Shown here: one piece after another, positions 36,701-44,850 of the stretch | Layout of the letters: the number at the start of each line of letters is the position of its first letter | Numbering within the stretch: the stretch's first letter is position 1 | Assembly (NCBI GenBank): GCA_018340805.1 | Contig: JACMZG010001913.1 | Location: 12,682,097-12,746,096, forward strand | DNA length: 64,000 nucleotides | Direction: 5' to 3' | Source of the DNA: Microvelia longipes | Taxonomy: Eukaryota > Arthropoda > Insecta > Hemiptera > Veliidae | Made by a program: the position numbers and the translations under genes | The notes under the pieces: generated by a model | The model's input: the letters and a program-made list of their open reading frames with translations, nothing else | What the model was told of the DNA's origin: nothing | Databases searched by the model: none

Positions 36701-39700
36701 CGATTATCTAATATTTTGAGTGAGCACATTCACTCAAAATATAAAAGGGCACATGAAGAGCTCCACTCTGGATAGGCAGACTATGTTTTTACTTTATAAT
36801 TTCAGGTATATTTTCAGAAAAAAATTGGTTTGAAGTAGTAGAAAAATGAGTCACAGGTTTGGCTCTTGGACTATTAGTGCGATTTAGGAAAAGTCAAAAG
36901 TGGTACAGGCAGCACTGCCAACAGAAAGTATTATAAGTATTTCTGCTGATCATAAGCTGCTGCATTATATAAAAATAACAATCGTTATGTTACAATGCCA
37001 TAAAGAAATTACCTATTTTGGCGCTCTAACCAGCATGCCAGGTAACCTAGACCCGTAACCTAACTTTAAGCTTGCTATCTTGATTACAGTTACAAGTTGG
37101 TAACCAAACTGGTATCAAACTGGCCACAAAAAAATTAACGTAAAAATTGCAAAATATATCCAAGTATGCCTGTTCCTAATTTTAGCAAATCATCGCCAGA
37201 AAATGACATTTTCAAATATATATTTGAAAATATATGTTTTTTTAAATTTATCACCTCACTTACTAAAGTTAATAGAAAAATATTTAAAAAAATATCATGT
37301 CTCAAAAAAATAATTTTTAATGGAATTATTTTTAAAGTTGTTTATTCTCTGTAAGAATTTAGACTTTATAAAGAAGAATTAACGTTTTAAGATAAACTTT
37401 ATCCTTTCTTTAAAGGGAAATTTATTAATTATTCAATTTTATCCACTTATCTATTCATAAACCTTTTTAATATTCAAAGAGACAAAATAGAGGGGAAACT
37501 ATTCAAGCAAGAAATAGTCGGGAGAAAATGTGTGAACATTTTTCACTTAAATCTCTTCTTTTCGAGGTTCTTTTTTTTAATTTCCGTTTTTATCAAATAA
37601 TACGATCCTCTTTTCCTACTGGTTCACACTCATCCTATCAAAGCTAGAGTGTAAAGTGAAGCTCGTCCGATTCCAATTCCCAAACTGCAAAACGGTTTGG
37701 AGGGGGAGGTTTTTTTGGAGGAAAATTCAATTTTATCCAATTCCCTTAATCCTCTCTCTTGGATTTTCCTAACGCTACCCCTGAAACCTCTCCTCCTAGG
37801 TTCCTTTCGCACCCCTCATTTTTTTCCTGATTTTTCTATTTTCGTTTTTCGGAAATTCTCTTATGACTTTTCTATTCTTAAATAAACCAATTCGGTTTAT
37901 GCGAGGTTGTAATTAAATTAGGGTTTAGAAGTGAATTGAGGAGTTAAAAAACTAAATATGTAATTTATAACGGTACTTAAGAGCATTCCCTGCCTATGTT
38001 GTGTTGATATCGTTTTTATTTATTTTTATCGCTCTTAAACGTCAGTGTTTGAACATTGATACCACGGAGGTCCAGGTTTCGAATCCACCCCGGATTACAA
38101 GATTTAAAACATTTTAAATGAGGACGAAATATAAAGGGAAAAATCAAAATTAATTATAAATCTGCTCATAAAGATCGACATAAAATTTTGTCGGGTAGCC
38201 CCCCCCCCCCAACAAGTAATGCCACCAGGTCGAGCCTTGGCACCCTATAATACGTATACCCCTGTAATTGATTTTTATAGGGTGTTAGTTATTAAAAACA
38301 GAAATTACAAGAACATACCTCCACGAGTGACTCCGTCAGCGGTTCTGATTTCTTCTTTAGCTGATGGACCACCAGAGTAACCGAAAGCGTACTCACCAAG
38401 TTCATTCTGAGCATGGTAAGATGTGGTAATAGGAGAAACTACTGAAGCAATATGACCTGCATTGGCAAGGCCTAATGCGCATACTAATACCTGCAAAGGA
38501 AAGCAATCACAAGGTTTTCATTAATTCTGTTATATTTTTTAATTTCAATTCATCTATAAATTTATGTTTTGTACATATTTTTTTACAAATATATTTTTAT
38601 AATAAATGTTTTTACGAATAAGTTTTTAACAAATATATTTTCGTATGAATATTTTTTTAACAAGTATGTTTTTACTTTTCCATTTATACCGTAGGTATAT
38701 AGAAAAGTATTGTGTTTGCAAAACAATACGAAACCTAGATATTACCGGAATTATCCGTTTTATTCGTTTCTAAGGACTCCTTAGTGGTATTCGCAAAGTT
38801 ATCAGTTTGTATTTGTGTGTGTCAGTTATCATCGTAGCTCCCAGTGTATTTATGCTAGAGAGTTGAAATTTTGTTCAATAATCAGCCTACCGCTGTAGTT
38901 GTGCAATTCGGAAAATATGACGTGATTAACCCACAATAATGACTTATCAAAAATATCAAAAAAATCATAAAACGGAGAAAAACGATGCGATTTGAAAATT
39001 TGGCACCCATGTAGCATTAGTATTTAAAGCAAGTATAGATTTTTTTAAAAATGCCATAAATCAGGAAATAATCTAATTGAGTTTAAGTTTAGTATAAGTG
39101 TATACCTTTACATAATAAATAAGCACACTAAGTTTCGTTTAAAAGCTGGGAATGAAACGAATCTATACTATCTGAGGACGAGTGAGTCCGAAGACGTTTC
39201 GCTGTATAAATTTAACAACGTTTATATTCTGAGGACGAGCGAAGCGAGTCCAAAGCTAGGAGGATGAGCGTAGCGGATTCAATTTAATGAGGAAAAGTTC
39301 CGAGGTACCCCGTACCCGATTTTTGTACTGTTTATTTGATGATATTATTAATAGAAATTATTAAGGTTACTGCTTCGATGTTTCATAATTCAATCCATAG
39401 ACCCCCCTGTAGTAATAATATCTCTATTTCCCCATATAGAAGTGATTTGAGCCTAAATCAGTTCTATTCAATCTCTGTAGAAACTGTATATTAAATGTTA
39501 TTGATACAGCGTGGGAAGCTTGAATATTAACGTCAACAAGTATTAAATCTAAATCAAGAATGAAATTTAAAATAATTACACAACTTTAACCAATATGTAA
39601 ACCATTATAACTAATTATAAAGTTTTGTTTTGTTATAACACAATGGATGACGGTAGTTTATTTTTGGTATTACATTTATTACTAATTACTATACTATGCA

Positions 39701-39742
39701 CATACTATATAACTGTAACAGAGCTAAATTCAATATATATAT

Positions 39743-39774
<32 letters not shown>

Positions 39775-39784
39775 ATAATATATA

Positions 39785-39815
<31 letters not shown>

Positions 39816-41586
39816 TATATAGAGAGAGAATTGATTATGATTTATTTAACCACGCAGAATTAGGCCATAAGGTCCTCACTTCCATACAACAATATGCAAA
39901 ATTATCTTTTTACCCAATAAATTTATAGTATTCATAATTAATCCAATTACTTGATAATTAACTATTTTAATTATTCTACGTATTTCTATATTTTATTTAA
40001 ATTAGACGTTTTAAAATTTAGATAGGAAGACATGAAAAAAATATATTTAAAAGTTATTTAATTATTTTATGCAAATTTTATATTTTTAATATCTATATTC
40101 CAAGAGTCACTTTTCTCGATTTACTTTGTTATCTAAAATTATTGTTTAATTATTGTGTTTTTTTTTAAATGTAATGTTTATAATATAGAAAAGCAATAAA
40201 TTATTAAAATTAATTTATAGTAAGTAAAATAGATCTGTAAAATAATATTAAACTAATATAAAATTGCAAAAAAATATATATATTATAAATAATAAATGTA
40301 AAAAATCGGGGTACTCATCCTCGTTAATCCAGACTCGCTTCGCTTGTCTTCAAAATATAAAATACACACTTCATAATATAGTACATATTTAATCTCACTC
40401 ACTAATCCTCAGAAAAGCCACCCACACATTTATCCGATTATAGTAAATTTTAAATTTTTTGCTGACAAATTATTGGCAGTAAATGACGTCATAAAAATAT
40501 TTTTTGCATAGCACAACTAGAACCTTAACATTGATTTTTGTTACCAAGTTACAGCCCTAGCATAAATACACCAGAAACCATGATGATAATAGGCATGGAT
40601 ATACACGCGAATACACATTTAGACAGATAAGTTTACAGACAATGGTCTCAAAATCACCTAAACGAATAATTCAGGTGAAATCTCGGTTTGGGGTTTTTAT
40701 TACAAACACAATACTTTTCCTTTATAGCTAAAATATAAAGAAGGAAAAGTAAAAAGTATTAATGAAAAAAAAAAATAAGTAAACGTATTTGATATAAAAT
40801 AAATCAAGATATAATAAATAATAGGTACTTTAAAGAAAGAAGTATATAATATTGCGATGTTTTTTGTTTTTAGGGTCTAATAAAATTAAATTACTTAGGC
40901 AATTGAGTGGGTAGAGAAAAATTTTGTAGATATAAGTATAATAAATAAAAAAGATTTAAAAAAATGAATTAATAGGTAAAATATTTATTATTAAATTAAT
41001 AAAAAAAAATAGTTATAAGTATAGTTGAGGAGTAGGTTGATTCTGACAAGTACATATTTAAATTATTTATATTTTTTTACTTCAAATTTAAAAAACAGAC
41101 TGTCGATAAAATTTTAAGTATAATTTCTAATTATTTTTTTTAATTAAAAATATGTTTTCTGAATATTATCATATATATTTTATTATAATAAATTATTGTT
41201 TTACATTCTTTATTGTTTGTTAAAAAATGAAATGGTACTGTTTTTAAAAAAAACCACTGATTGCAAATGTTTAAGGCAAATTTTGGGGACGAGATTTTAA
41301 AAAACGATTTGAAAATTCACATTTTAAAATCACATCTGAATTAGGTGGAATGAAGCATTTGGTAATTTTATGTAATTTTTTGGCCAAAATGCATTTTGGC
41401 CAATTTTCATCATAAAATTATGTAAATGAAATTTCAAATTAAATTATGTAAATGAAAAATATAAAATTGCATTATAATGCATAAACAAAAAACAATAAAC
41501 AACAAGCAGTAAACAAAAGTTTACAGTAGATTGAATTTTAAAATTTACTAATAGATTTTAAAATTTGAACATACCAAAAATTTCAT
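24293..41586 (-). CDS. Large modular cuticular protein gene, 14 exons, Rebers-Riddiford domain plus tandem A/B modules
   Basis: A predicted secreted cuticle protein of about 614 residues. Exons, 5' to 3' on the minus strand: 41575-41586, 38319-38490, 35922-36134, 35187-35325, 34587-34784, 34009-34151, 33190-33322, 32824-32939, 31774-31904, 31081-31205, 30128-30269, 27547-27632, 25342-25471, 24293-24395. Every junction has GT/AG sites and phases agree (0, 1, 1, then alternating 2/1). Residues 1-15 are a signal peptide (MKFLVLVCALGLANA). Residues about 32-93 are a Rebers-Riddiford chitin-binding-type domain (YAFGYSGGP...GGYSYVDA.G...Y.SDP.NGFRV). Residues 133-614 alternate A units (VATEAAANHG, GHG repeats, KKRS/GKRS) and B units (AYAGWHAPLA, GPSAAAYGG, DTPEVTSAKIAHA). 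Exon 9 as sequenced lacks two bases and would stop translation near residue 405. I judge that more likely a sequence error than decay, but cannot prove it. A split into several genes is less likely because no internal start, stop or promoter is seen. Confidence 0.8.
24880..25160 (-). repeat. Dispersed repeat family R copy
   Basis: On the minus strand: CCTCATTTATACCGTTGGTA, TATAGAAAAAGTATTGTGTT, then CCGGAATTATCCGTTTCAGG, TGTCTGTTATCACCATAGCA. This is the same order as the copies at 38660 and 53296. Confidence 0.75.
25067..25098. repeat. 12-bp hairpin inside a family R copy
   Basis: TCCGGTTTTATC (25067-25078) is the exact inverse of 25087-25098. The paralogous position at 53346-53380 lacks the palindrome. 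Confidence 0.8.
25342..25471 (-). CDS. Exon 13: B module, second subfamily
   Basis: 130 nt, phase 1 to 2. Encodes AGHGIVGSHWVGPSAAAYGG, FDTPEVTSAKIAHANAQ and VAQRA. Acceptor TTTTCAG, donor GTAAGT. Confidence 0.85.
25530..25862. repeat. Dispersed repeat family N copy
   Basis: ACATTTCAAATACATC, CAGCTTCG, AAAATTGGAATCCACC and AATATGCTTGCTGGTACACC are shared with the split copy at 44076-44133 plus 44865-45200 (the last part inverted or rearranged there). It lies within intron 12 of the large cuticular gene. Confidence 0.6.
25902..25985. repeat. (TA)n tract
   Basis: Preceded by an A-rich run. TA with TATTATA and TAATATA breaks. Confidence 0.95.
26425..26516. repeat. Interrupted (TA)n tracts
   Basis: Two short TA runs separated by a non-repetitive stretch. 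Confidence 0.85.
27547..27632 (-). CDS. Exon 12: short A module, second subfamily
   Basis: 86 nt, phase 2 to 1. Encodes LAATAAQNHGWWGHAHLLGK and RSIAAVPY. It has LAAT in place of VATE. Confidence 0.8.
27633..30127 (-). other. Intron 11 of the large cuticular gene (2.5 kb)
   Basis: AT-rich, with a (TA)n plus (TG)n tract. No further A or B exon was found on either strand. ORFs at 27758 (minus) and 28184 (plus) are low-complexity. Confidence 0.6.
28822..28900. repeat. (TA)n followed by (TG)n
   Basis: About 55 bp of TA and then about 24 bp of TG. Confidence 0.95.
30128..30269 (-). CDS. Exon 11: B module, second subfamily
   Basis: 142 nt, phase 1 to 2. Encodes AGHAVLGHAVVGSHYVGPSA, AAYGGFDTPEVTAAKVAHA and HAQVAQRA. 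Its AGH..VG start and QVAQRAT end are shared with exon 13 but not with exons 4-9. Confidence 0.85.
30389..30450 (-). other. Possible fragment with a GAAACGTTG hammerhead-like half
   Basis: On the minus strand, CTTCTACAGTGGAGGCGAAACG resembles the motif at 32275-32310, but the CUGANGA half is missing. Weak. Confidence 0.2.
30451..30582. repeat. 18-bp minisatellite (GACATCATAGGGACGTAG)n
   Basis: About seven imperfect copies in intron 10. Confidence 0.85.
30717..30778. repeat. (TA)n tract
   Basis: About 60 bp of TA and ATT runs in intron 10. Confidence 0.9.
30800..31000. repeat. Degenerate tandem repeat, roughly 60-bp period
   Basis: CAAGTTAATGACT, GACGCT and ACGATG words recur three times. 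It ends in a 9-bp hairpin (AAAGTTGGC...GCCAACTTT). Confidence 0.5.
31081..31205 (-). CDS. Exon 10: A module
   Basis: 125 nt, phase 2 to 1. Encodes VATEAAANHGVVVGHGLVG, HGLALGHGHLIGKRSVLAAV and PY. A 31-bp minisatellite starts a few bases upstream of its acceptor. Confidence 0.85.
31208..31412. repeat. 31-bp minisatellite abutting the exon 10 acceptor
   Basis: AAACATATTAATGTAGAGTC plus AATTGTTGGAT, about six and a half copies, period 31. The acceptor of exon 10 (31206-31207) sits at its edge. Confidence 0.9.
31774..31904 (-). CDS. Exon 9: B module with two single-base deletions
   Basis: 131 nt; the expected length is 133. Compared with exon 7 it lacks one C (near 31842) and one A (near 31823). 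The frame is lost after AAAYG and a TAA follows. Apart from the deletions it differs from exon 7 at three positions, all synonymous. Acceptor and donor (GTGAGT) are intact. As sequenced it would truncate the protein. Confidence 0.75.
32150..32345 (+). mobile_element. Possible Penelope-like relic with hammerhead-like core
   Basis: CTGAAGA (32275-32281), a short CUUC/GAAG stem-loop and GAAACGTCGG (32301-32310) fit the CUGANGA...GAAA layout of hammerhead ribozymes known from Penelope-like retroelement ends. An inverted, diverged copy lies at about 32175-32235 (on the minus strand, GAAAGATGCC...GAAGAAACGATG). The two outer parts (GTCAC-GTAGAT-ATAAATCC) are also inverted repeats. No reverse transcriptase sequence is nearby. 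Catalytic competence is unproven. Confidence 0.4.
32575..32700 (-). mobile_element. SINE family 2 tail fragment
   Basis: On the minus strand, TACCCTGAAGGACCGTAAGG, CCCTAAAACAGGCATTATTA matches the 3' domains at 57920-57975 and 63375-63420. Next to it is a 9-bp CCTTCAGGG/CCCTGAAGG palindrome. Confidence 0.6.
32824..32939 (-). CDS. Exon 8: A module
   Basis: 116 nt, phase 2 to 1. Encodes VATEAAANHGVVVGHGIVG, HGLLGHILKKRSLAAAVPL. Confidence 0.85.
32985..33095 (+). mobile_element. SINE family 2 head fragment
   Basis: GCCGCCTCAATGGTTGATTT and ATGGGTTCAAACAAAT resemble diverged A and B boxes. They are followed by GCACTTTGAGCGTTAGA, which is shared with the copy at 63375-63612. Confidence 0.45.
33190..33322 (-). 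CDS. Exon 7: B module
   Basis: 133 nt, phase 1 to 2. Encodes AYAGWHAPLAAHWGPSAAA, YGGYDTPEVTSAKIAHAQ and YHTAQRA. Acceptor TTTTCAG, donor GTAAGT. Confidence 0.85.
33405..33510 (+). mobile_element. SINE family 2 tail fragment
   Basis: ATACTTTGAGAGTAATGGTT, GCTACAACC, TCCCTGATGAGCCATAAGGC and TCTAAATGGGCATTGTTAT follow the order of the SINE body and tail at 63375-63480 (minus). Confidence 0.6.
34009..34151 (-). CDS. Exon 6: A module with five GHG(L/I) repeats
   Basis: 143 nt, phase 2 to 1. VATEAAANHGVVVGHG is followed by tandem LVGHG units, then ILKKRSIAAVPL. The internal repeat expansion makes it the longest A exon. Confidence 0.85.
34541..34578. repeat. 15-bp perfect hairpin next to the exon 5 donor
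   Basis: TAGTTAAAATCGTAA (34541-34555) and its exact inverse (34564-34578). The donor GT of exon 5 is at 34586-34585 on the minus strand, so the stem begins 7 nt into the intron. Confidence 0.9.
34587..34784 (-). CDS. Exon 5: fused A+B module
   Basis: 198 nt, phase 2 to 2. A-type VATEAAANGHGYWGLGHGH and GKRSIYGLPL run directly into B-type AYHGPLAAHYGGYDTPEV without the intron that separates A and B elsewhere. The B part is shortened. Confidence 0.85.
35187..35325 (-). CDS. Exon 4: B module
   Basis: 139 nt, phase 1 to 2, donor GTAAGT. Encodes AYAGWHAPLAYSAHWGPSAA, HYGGYDTPAVTSAKIAHAQ and YHTAQRA. It has DTPAV where other copies have DTPEV. Confidence 0.85.
35922..36134 (-). CDS. Exon 3: second half of Rebers-Riddiford domain and first A-like end
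   Basis: 213 nt, phase 1 to 1. Encodes GYSYVDAHGLVQSAAYVSD, PHNGFRVAATNLPVGP, then a P/V/H linker and LLKKRSIAALPL. The last segment is the same dibasic ending found in every A exon. Confidence 0.85.
36190..36871. mobile_element. 682-bp foldback/TIR element (family F) in intron 2
   Basis: GTCCAAGAGCCGGACCTG at the left is matched by an inverted GTCCAAGAGCCAAACCTG at the right. The flanks carry a TATT duplication (36186-36189 and 36872-36875). The arms continue as long inverted repeats (ATGAGTCA, AGAGCTCCACTCTGG-ATTGG/TAGG, ACGACCTACAGGG-). No ORF is present. It ends 55 bp upstream of the exon 3 acceptor. Confidence 0.8.
36872..38310 (-). other. Remainder of intron 2, noncoding
   Basis: AT-rich. 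The overlapping ORFs at 37630-37885 on both strands resemble no known family. A tRNA-like fragment lies at 38035-38100. Confidence 0.45.
38035..38100 (+). mobile_element. tRNA-like SINE head fragment
   Basis: A near-consensus B box GGTTTCGAATCCACC (38075-38089) is preceded by ATACCACGGAGGTCCA, as in the inverted copy near 63550. The A box is poor. Confidence 0.45.
38319..38490 (-). CDS. Exon 2: signal peptide rest and first half of Rebers-Riddiford domain
   Basis: 172 nt, acceptor TTTGCAG, donor GTATGT. Encodes residues 5-61, including EYAFGYSGGPSAKEEIRTA and DGVTRG. It ends in phase 1 inside a Gly codon. Confidence 0.85.
38660..39165 (+). repeat. Dispersed repeat family R copy (long)
   Basis: Starts TTTATACCGTAGGTATATAG, then AAAAGTATTGTGTTTGC, CCGGAATTATCCGTTTT, GTCAGTTATCATCGTAGCTC, CCAGTGTATTTATGC and GTAGTTGTGCAATTCGGAAA, running into a 5S-SINE-like body at about 39167. 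It lies in intron 1 of the large cuticular gene. Confidence 0.8.
39167..39325 (+). repeat. 5S-SINE-like body, fused to the family R copy
   Basis: CTATCTGAGGACGAGTGAGT, CCGAAGACGTTTCGCTGTAT, GAGCGAAGCGAGTCC, GGATGAGCGTAGCGGAT, TTCCGAGGTACCCCGTACCC and a T-tract. Confidence 0.65.
39345..39430 (+). mobile_element. MITE family M right-end fragment
   Basis: TATTTGATGATA, GCTTCGATGTTTCATAATTC, then CCCTGTAGTAATAATATCTC matches the right end of the copy at 19672-19991. Confidence 0.6.
39732..39821. repeat. (TA)n tract followed by (GA)n
   Basis: About 90 bp of interrupted TA, ending in AGAGAGAGA, in intron 1. Confidence 0.95.
40305..40752 (-). repeat. 5S-SINE-like body fragment plus family R copy
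   Basis: AGACTCGCTTCGCTTGTC (about 40330) is followed from about 40378 by an inverted family R copy ending, on the minus strand, with CTTTATATTTTAGCTATAAA and AAAAGTATTGTGTTTG. This is the same R-to-5S-body order as at 38660-39325. Confidence 0.6.
41380..41403. repeat. 24-bp perfect palindrome
   Basis: TTGGCCAAAATG followed by its exact inverse, in intron 1 about 170 bp after the exon 1 donor. Confidence 0.9.
41575..41586 (-). CDS. Exon 1: start codon and MKFL
   Basis: ATG at 41586-41584, then three codons, then donor GTATGT. It joins exon 2 in phase 0 to complete a hydrophobic signal peptide. It lies 77-96 bp downstream of a TATA box, so it is the likely authentic start. Confidence 0.75.
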
Positions 41587-41630
41587 GTTGGATTGACCTC
41601 CGTTGATACAAATCCTACGGGATCTATCGG

Positions 41631-41670
41631 ACTGTCTATGGGGAGCCTGAGGGTTCACACTCTATATATA
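41631..41670 (-). promoter_or_regulatory. TATA-box promoter of the large cuticular gene
   Basis: TATATATA (41663-41670, minus strand) lies about 30-35 bp upstream of GACAGT (41636-41631), which may serve as the initiator. The implied 5' UTR is about 48 nt. The transcription start is inferred. Confidence 0.7.
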
Positions 41671-42214
41671 CTTTACTACACCTGGTCTCAACCATCAAGG
41701 AAATATATCAGCAAAAAGGAGTAAAAAATAACAAAAGAAATTACACTAATAAAACAGTTAAAGAATTAGTAAAAAAAAATAAAAAATATATAAATAAAAT
41801 GTTAAAAAAAAATAAAATAGTTTTAGGATATTATACGTCGATTTTAAACTGTAAGATTATATTTGAACTTATAAACTTTTTGAATTTCATGATACACGCA
41901 TACATATATAATTTTTATGTATTTATTATTTGTTATTATTATCGTGAGGCTAAGTTGGTATAAATTACCACGCCCTTGTATTACAGGCCTCTAGTTTACC
42001 CTTGAAATACAAAGTAATTCTCCGACTGTCTCGGAACTCCAAAGGGGAGATCCTGGTACAATTTTTTCGAATAACCTGGACAGTAGCCAGATAAGATTTA
42101 TGACAAAGGGATGTTTAATAAAATATTATATGTATAACATATTGACACGAATATGTTATGGAAATTTGATATTTGTTGAAATATTTTAATGTAGGCGCTA
42201 AACTGGGTAGTAGT
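41671..42214. other. Upstream region of the large cuticular gene
   Basis: AT-rich. No recognisable binding sites beyond the TATA box. Confidence 0.4.
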
Positions 42215-43757
42215 ATAAGTACATTAGAAGTGATCTACTCAGTTATTACTCTTTCTTACCTACCAACGTAGGTATATAGAAAAGTATTGAGTTCAACCTA
42301 AAAGTACATTAGATGATCACTCAGTTACTTTTTCTTACCTACCAACGTAGTAGTTTTGAGTTCAACCTAAAAGTACATACTACTCAGTTATTACTTTTTT
42401 CTTACCTACAACGTAGATAAGAAGTATACCTAAAAAGTACAAGGAGTGATCTACTCAGTTGGCCAACGTTAGAAAAGTATTGAGTTCAACCTAAAAGTAC
42501 ATTAGGAGTGATCTACTCAGTTATTACTTTTTCTTACCTACCAACGTAGGTATATAGAAAAGTATTGAGTTCAACCTAAAAGTACATTAGGAGTGATCTA
42601 CTCAGTTATTACTCTTTCTTACCTACCACGTAGTATATAGAAAAGTATTGAGTTTCAACCTAAAAGTACATTAGGAGTGATCTACTCAGTTATTACTTTT
42701 TCTTACCTACCAACGTAGGTATATAGAAAAGTATGAGCACAACCTAAAGAGTAAATTAGGAGTGATCTACTCAGTTATAATTTTATCTTACCTACCAACG
42801 TAGGTATATAGAAAAGTATTGAGTTCAACCTAAAAGTACATTAGGAGTGATCTACTCAGTTATTACTTTTCTTACCTACCAACGTAGGTTATAGAAAAGT
42901 ATTGAGCACAACCTAAAGAGTAAATTAGGAGTGATCTACTCAGTTATAATTTTATCTTACCTACCAACGTAGGTATATAGAAAAGTATTGAGTTCAACCT
43001 AAAAGTACATTAGGAGTGATCTACTCAGTTATTACTTTTTCTTACCTACCAACGTAGGTATATAGAAAAGTATTGAGTACAACCTAAAGAGTAAATTAGG
43101 AGTGATCTACTCAGTTATAATTTTATCTTACCTACCAACGTAGGTATATAGAAAAGTATTGAGTTCCACCAAAAAAGTACATTAGGAGTGATCTACTCAG
43201 TTATTTGTTTTTCTTACCTACCAGCGTAGGTATATAGAAACGTATTGAGTTCAACCTAAAAAGTACATTAAGAGTGGTCTACTCAGTTATTACTTTTTCT
43301 TACCTACCAACGTAGGTATATAGGAAAGTATTGAGTTCAACTTAAAATGTTACATTAGGAGTGATCTACTCAGTATTACTTTTTCTTACCTACTAACGTA
43401 GGTACATAGAAAAGCATTGAGTTCAACTTAAAATGTAATTAGGAGTGATCTACTCAGTTATACTTTTTCTTACCTACTAAGGTAGTATAGAAAAGCATTG
43501 AGTTCAACTTAAAATGTACATTAGGAGTGATCTACTCAGTTATTACTTTTTCTTACCTACCAACGTAGGTATATAGGAAAAGTATTGAGTTCAACTTAAA
43601 ATGTACATTAGGAGTGATCTACTCAGTTATTACTTTTTCTTACCTACTAACCTAGGTACATAGAAAAGCATTGAGTTCAACGTAAAAAGTACTTTAGGAG
43701 TGATCTACATAGTTATTAGTTTTTCTTACCTACCAACGTAGGTATGTAGAAAAGTGA
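42215..43757. repeat. 85-bp satellite, about 18 copies
   Basis: The unit is ATTAGGAGTGATCTACTCAG, TTATTACTTTTTCTTACCTA, CCAACGTAGGTATATAGAAA, AGTATTGAGTTCAACCTAAA, AGTAC. Period 85 (for example 42501 to 42586). Copies differ by point changes and many one-base losses. The central TACC(AAC)GTAGGTATATAGAAAAG is the same as the leader of dispersed family R. Confidence 0.95.
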
Positions 43758-44075
43758 TAGTTAATAAATTTAATTAATAATAAATTATTTAAAAAATAAT
43801 TTAAATTTTTGTTAAAAGTCAAAAATTTGATAGGGTTAAAATTTGTAAAAATAAATCTAATCATAAATTTTAAATCGGCCCACTAAATTTTATTTTTATA
43901 TTACTCTCCATTTTTATTATTGACTTTCGACTTTTCAAAAATTAAACGGCCTGATTTTTTTTTTTCTTTTGCTGTTTTTTGGCTCTCTACATATCGTCGG
44001 TTAGCGAATAACATAAAAAAGGGGAAGTTCGATTGCCATTAACTTTTAGTTTGTAAGTTATTGGTAGAAATATAA
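43758..44075. other. AT-rich noncoding stretch
   Basis: No gene or repeat recognised. Confidence 0.4.
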
Positions 44076-44133
44076 AGGGTGGTACATTTCAAATGCATCA
44101 CTTTAATTATTCAGCTTCGAAAGGAGCAACAGC

Positions 44134-44850
44134 ACATGACTAGAACATGTCCCTTGAATAAAGGAGACAATGCTATTCGGTGGATAGTAGAAATGCCTTT
44201 TGCTCTGAAGCATGAGTTGCTAAAAGTTGGTTCTGTAAACATTGAATGGTCTTCTAGCATGCTACCAGTGAAACACTATGATTGGGTTACCAGATGTTTT
44301 ACCTGTCTTTTACTTGTATGAACGGGTCATACAAAAAATCAGTGTGACAAAGAAAAAGTTTGCTCTCACTGCTCTGAACCCCACCATTTAAGAGCAAACT
44401 GCCCAATAATCAAAGAGCAGCCAGTGCGTGGCTCTTGTAGAGATAAAAGAAGAAAACATAATCATTCTATACTAGATCCGAACTGTTTAGAGTTTCAGAA
44501 TGCACTAATGTGCAGGAAGTTGCTACTAAACCGAACCTAGCATAAGTATCTACTTATAATTTAGCTTGTAGTTCAGAGAATATGTATGAAGAATTTATGA
44601 AGACGATATTAGTTTAGAGCTCCATAACCGAGATACCAGTTACACTTGAACCCTCTTTTTCTCATATATTATTTCATTACAGTAATATCTTTTATCTTCT
44701 TTTTATTTATATTTAGTAATATCTATCTTTCATATTATCACTTATATATTTCTATTTATTTATTTATCTATTTTTTTCATTCAGGGTGGCACAATGGACC
44801 CACCTAAGAGGTCTAAGCGCCCTGGAATTTTCCACCTAAGTATTTAAAAA
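44134..44850 (+). mobile_element. Gag-only LINE-type insertion with 14-bp target duplication
   Basis: AAAGGAGCAACAGC occurs at 44120-44133 and again at 44851-44864, flanking a 717-bp insert that ends in an A run. The interior encodes an ORF1/Gag fragment and then a 3' region with CACAATGGACCCACCTAAGA, which is also seen near 23915. No reverse transcriptase lies between. This is consistent with target-primed insertion of an ORF1-only (half-LINE) or internally deleted element. Confidence 0.75.
44136..44540 (+). pseudogene. LINE ORF1 (Gag-like) fragment with two CCHC knuckles, frameshifted
   Basis: First frame: GDNAIRWIVEMPFALKHELL, KVGSVNIEWSS, HYDWVTRCFTC. After a frameshift near 44321-44335, the second frame reads GHTKNQCDKEKVCSHCSEPH and HLRANCPI up to TAG at 44538. 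Together these give the nucleic-acid-binding CCHC zinc knuckles of insect non-LTR retrotransposon ORF1. The I-E-W-S-S and T-R-C-F-x-C layout is typical of that family. The protein is broken, and its N-terminal part is missing. Confidence 0.75.

Noticed and set aside
37630..37885. Overlapping ORFs on both strands in intron 2 of the large gene
   Set aside because: No similarity to any family I recognise, and no splice phase that fits the surrounding exons.
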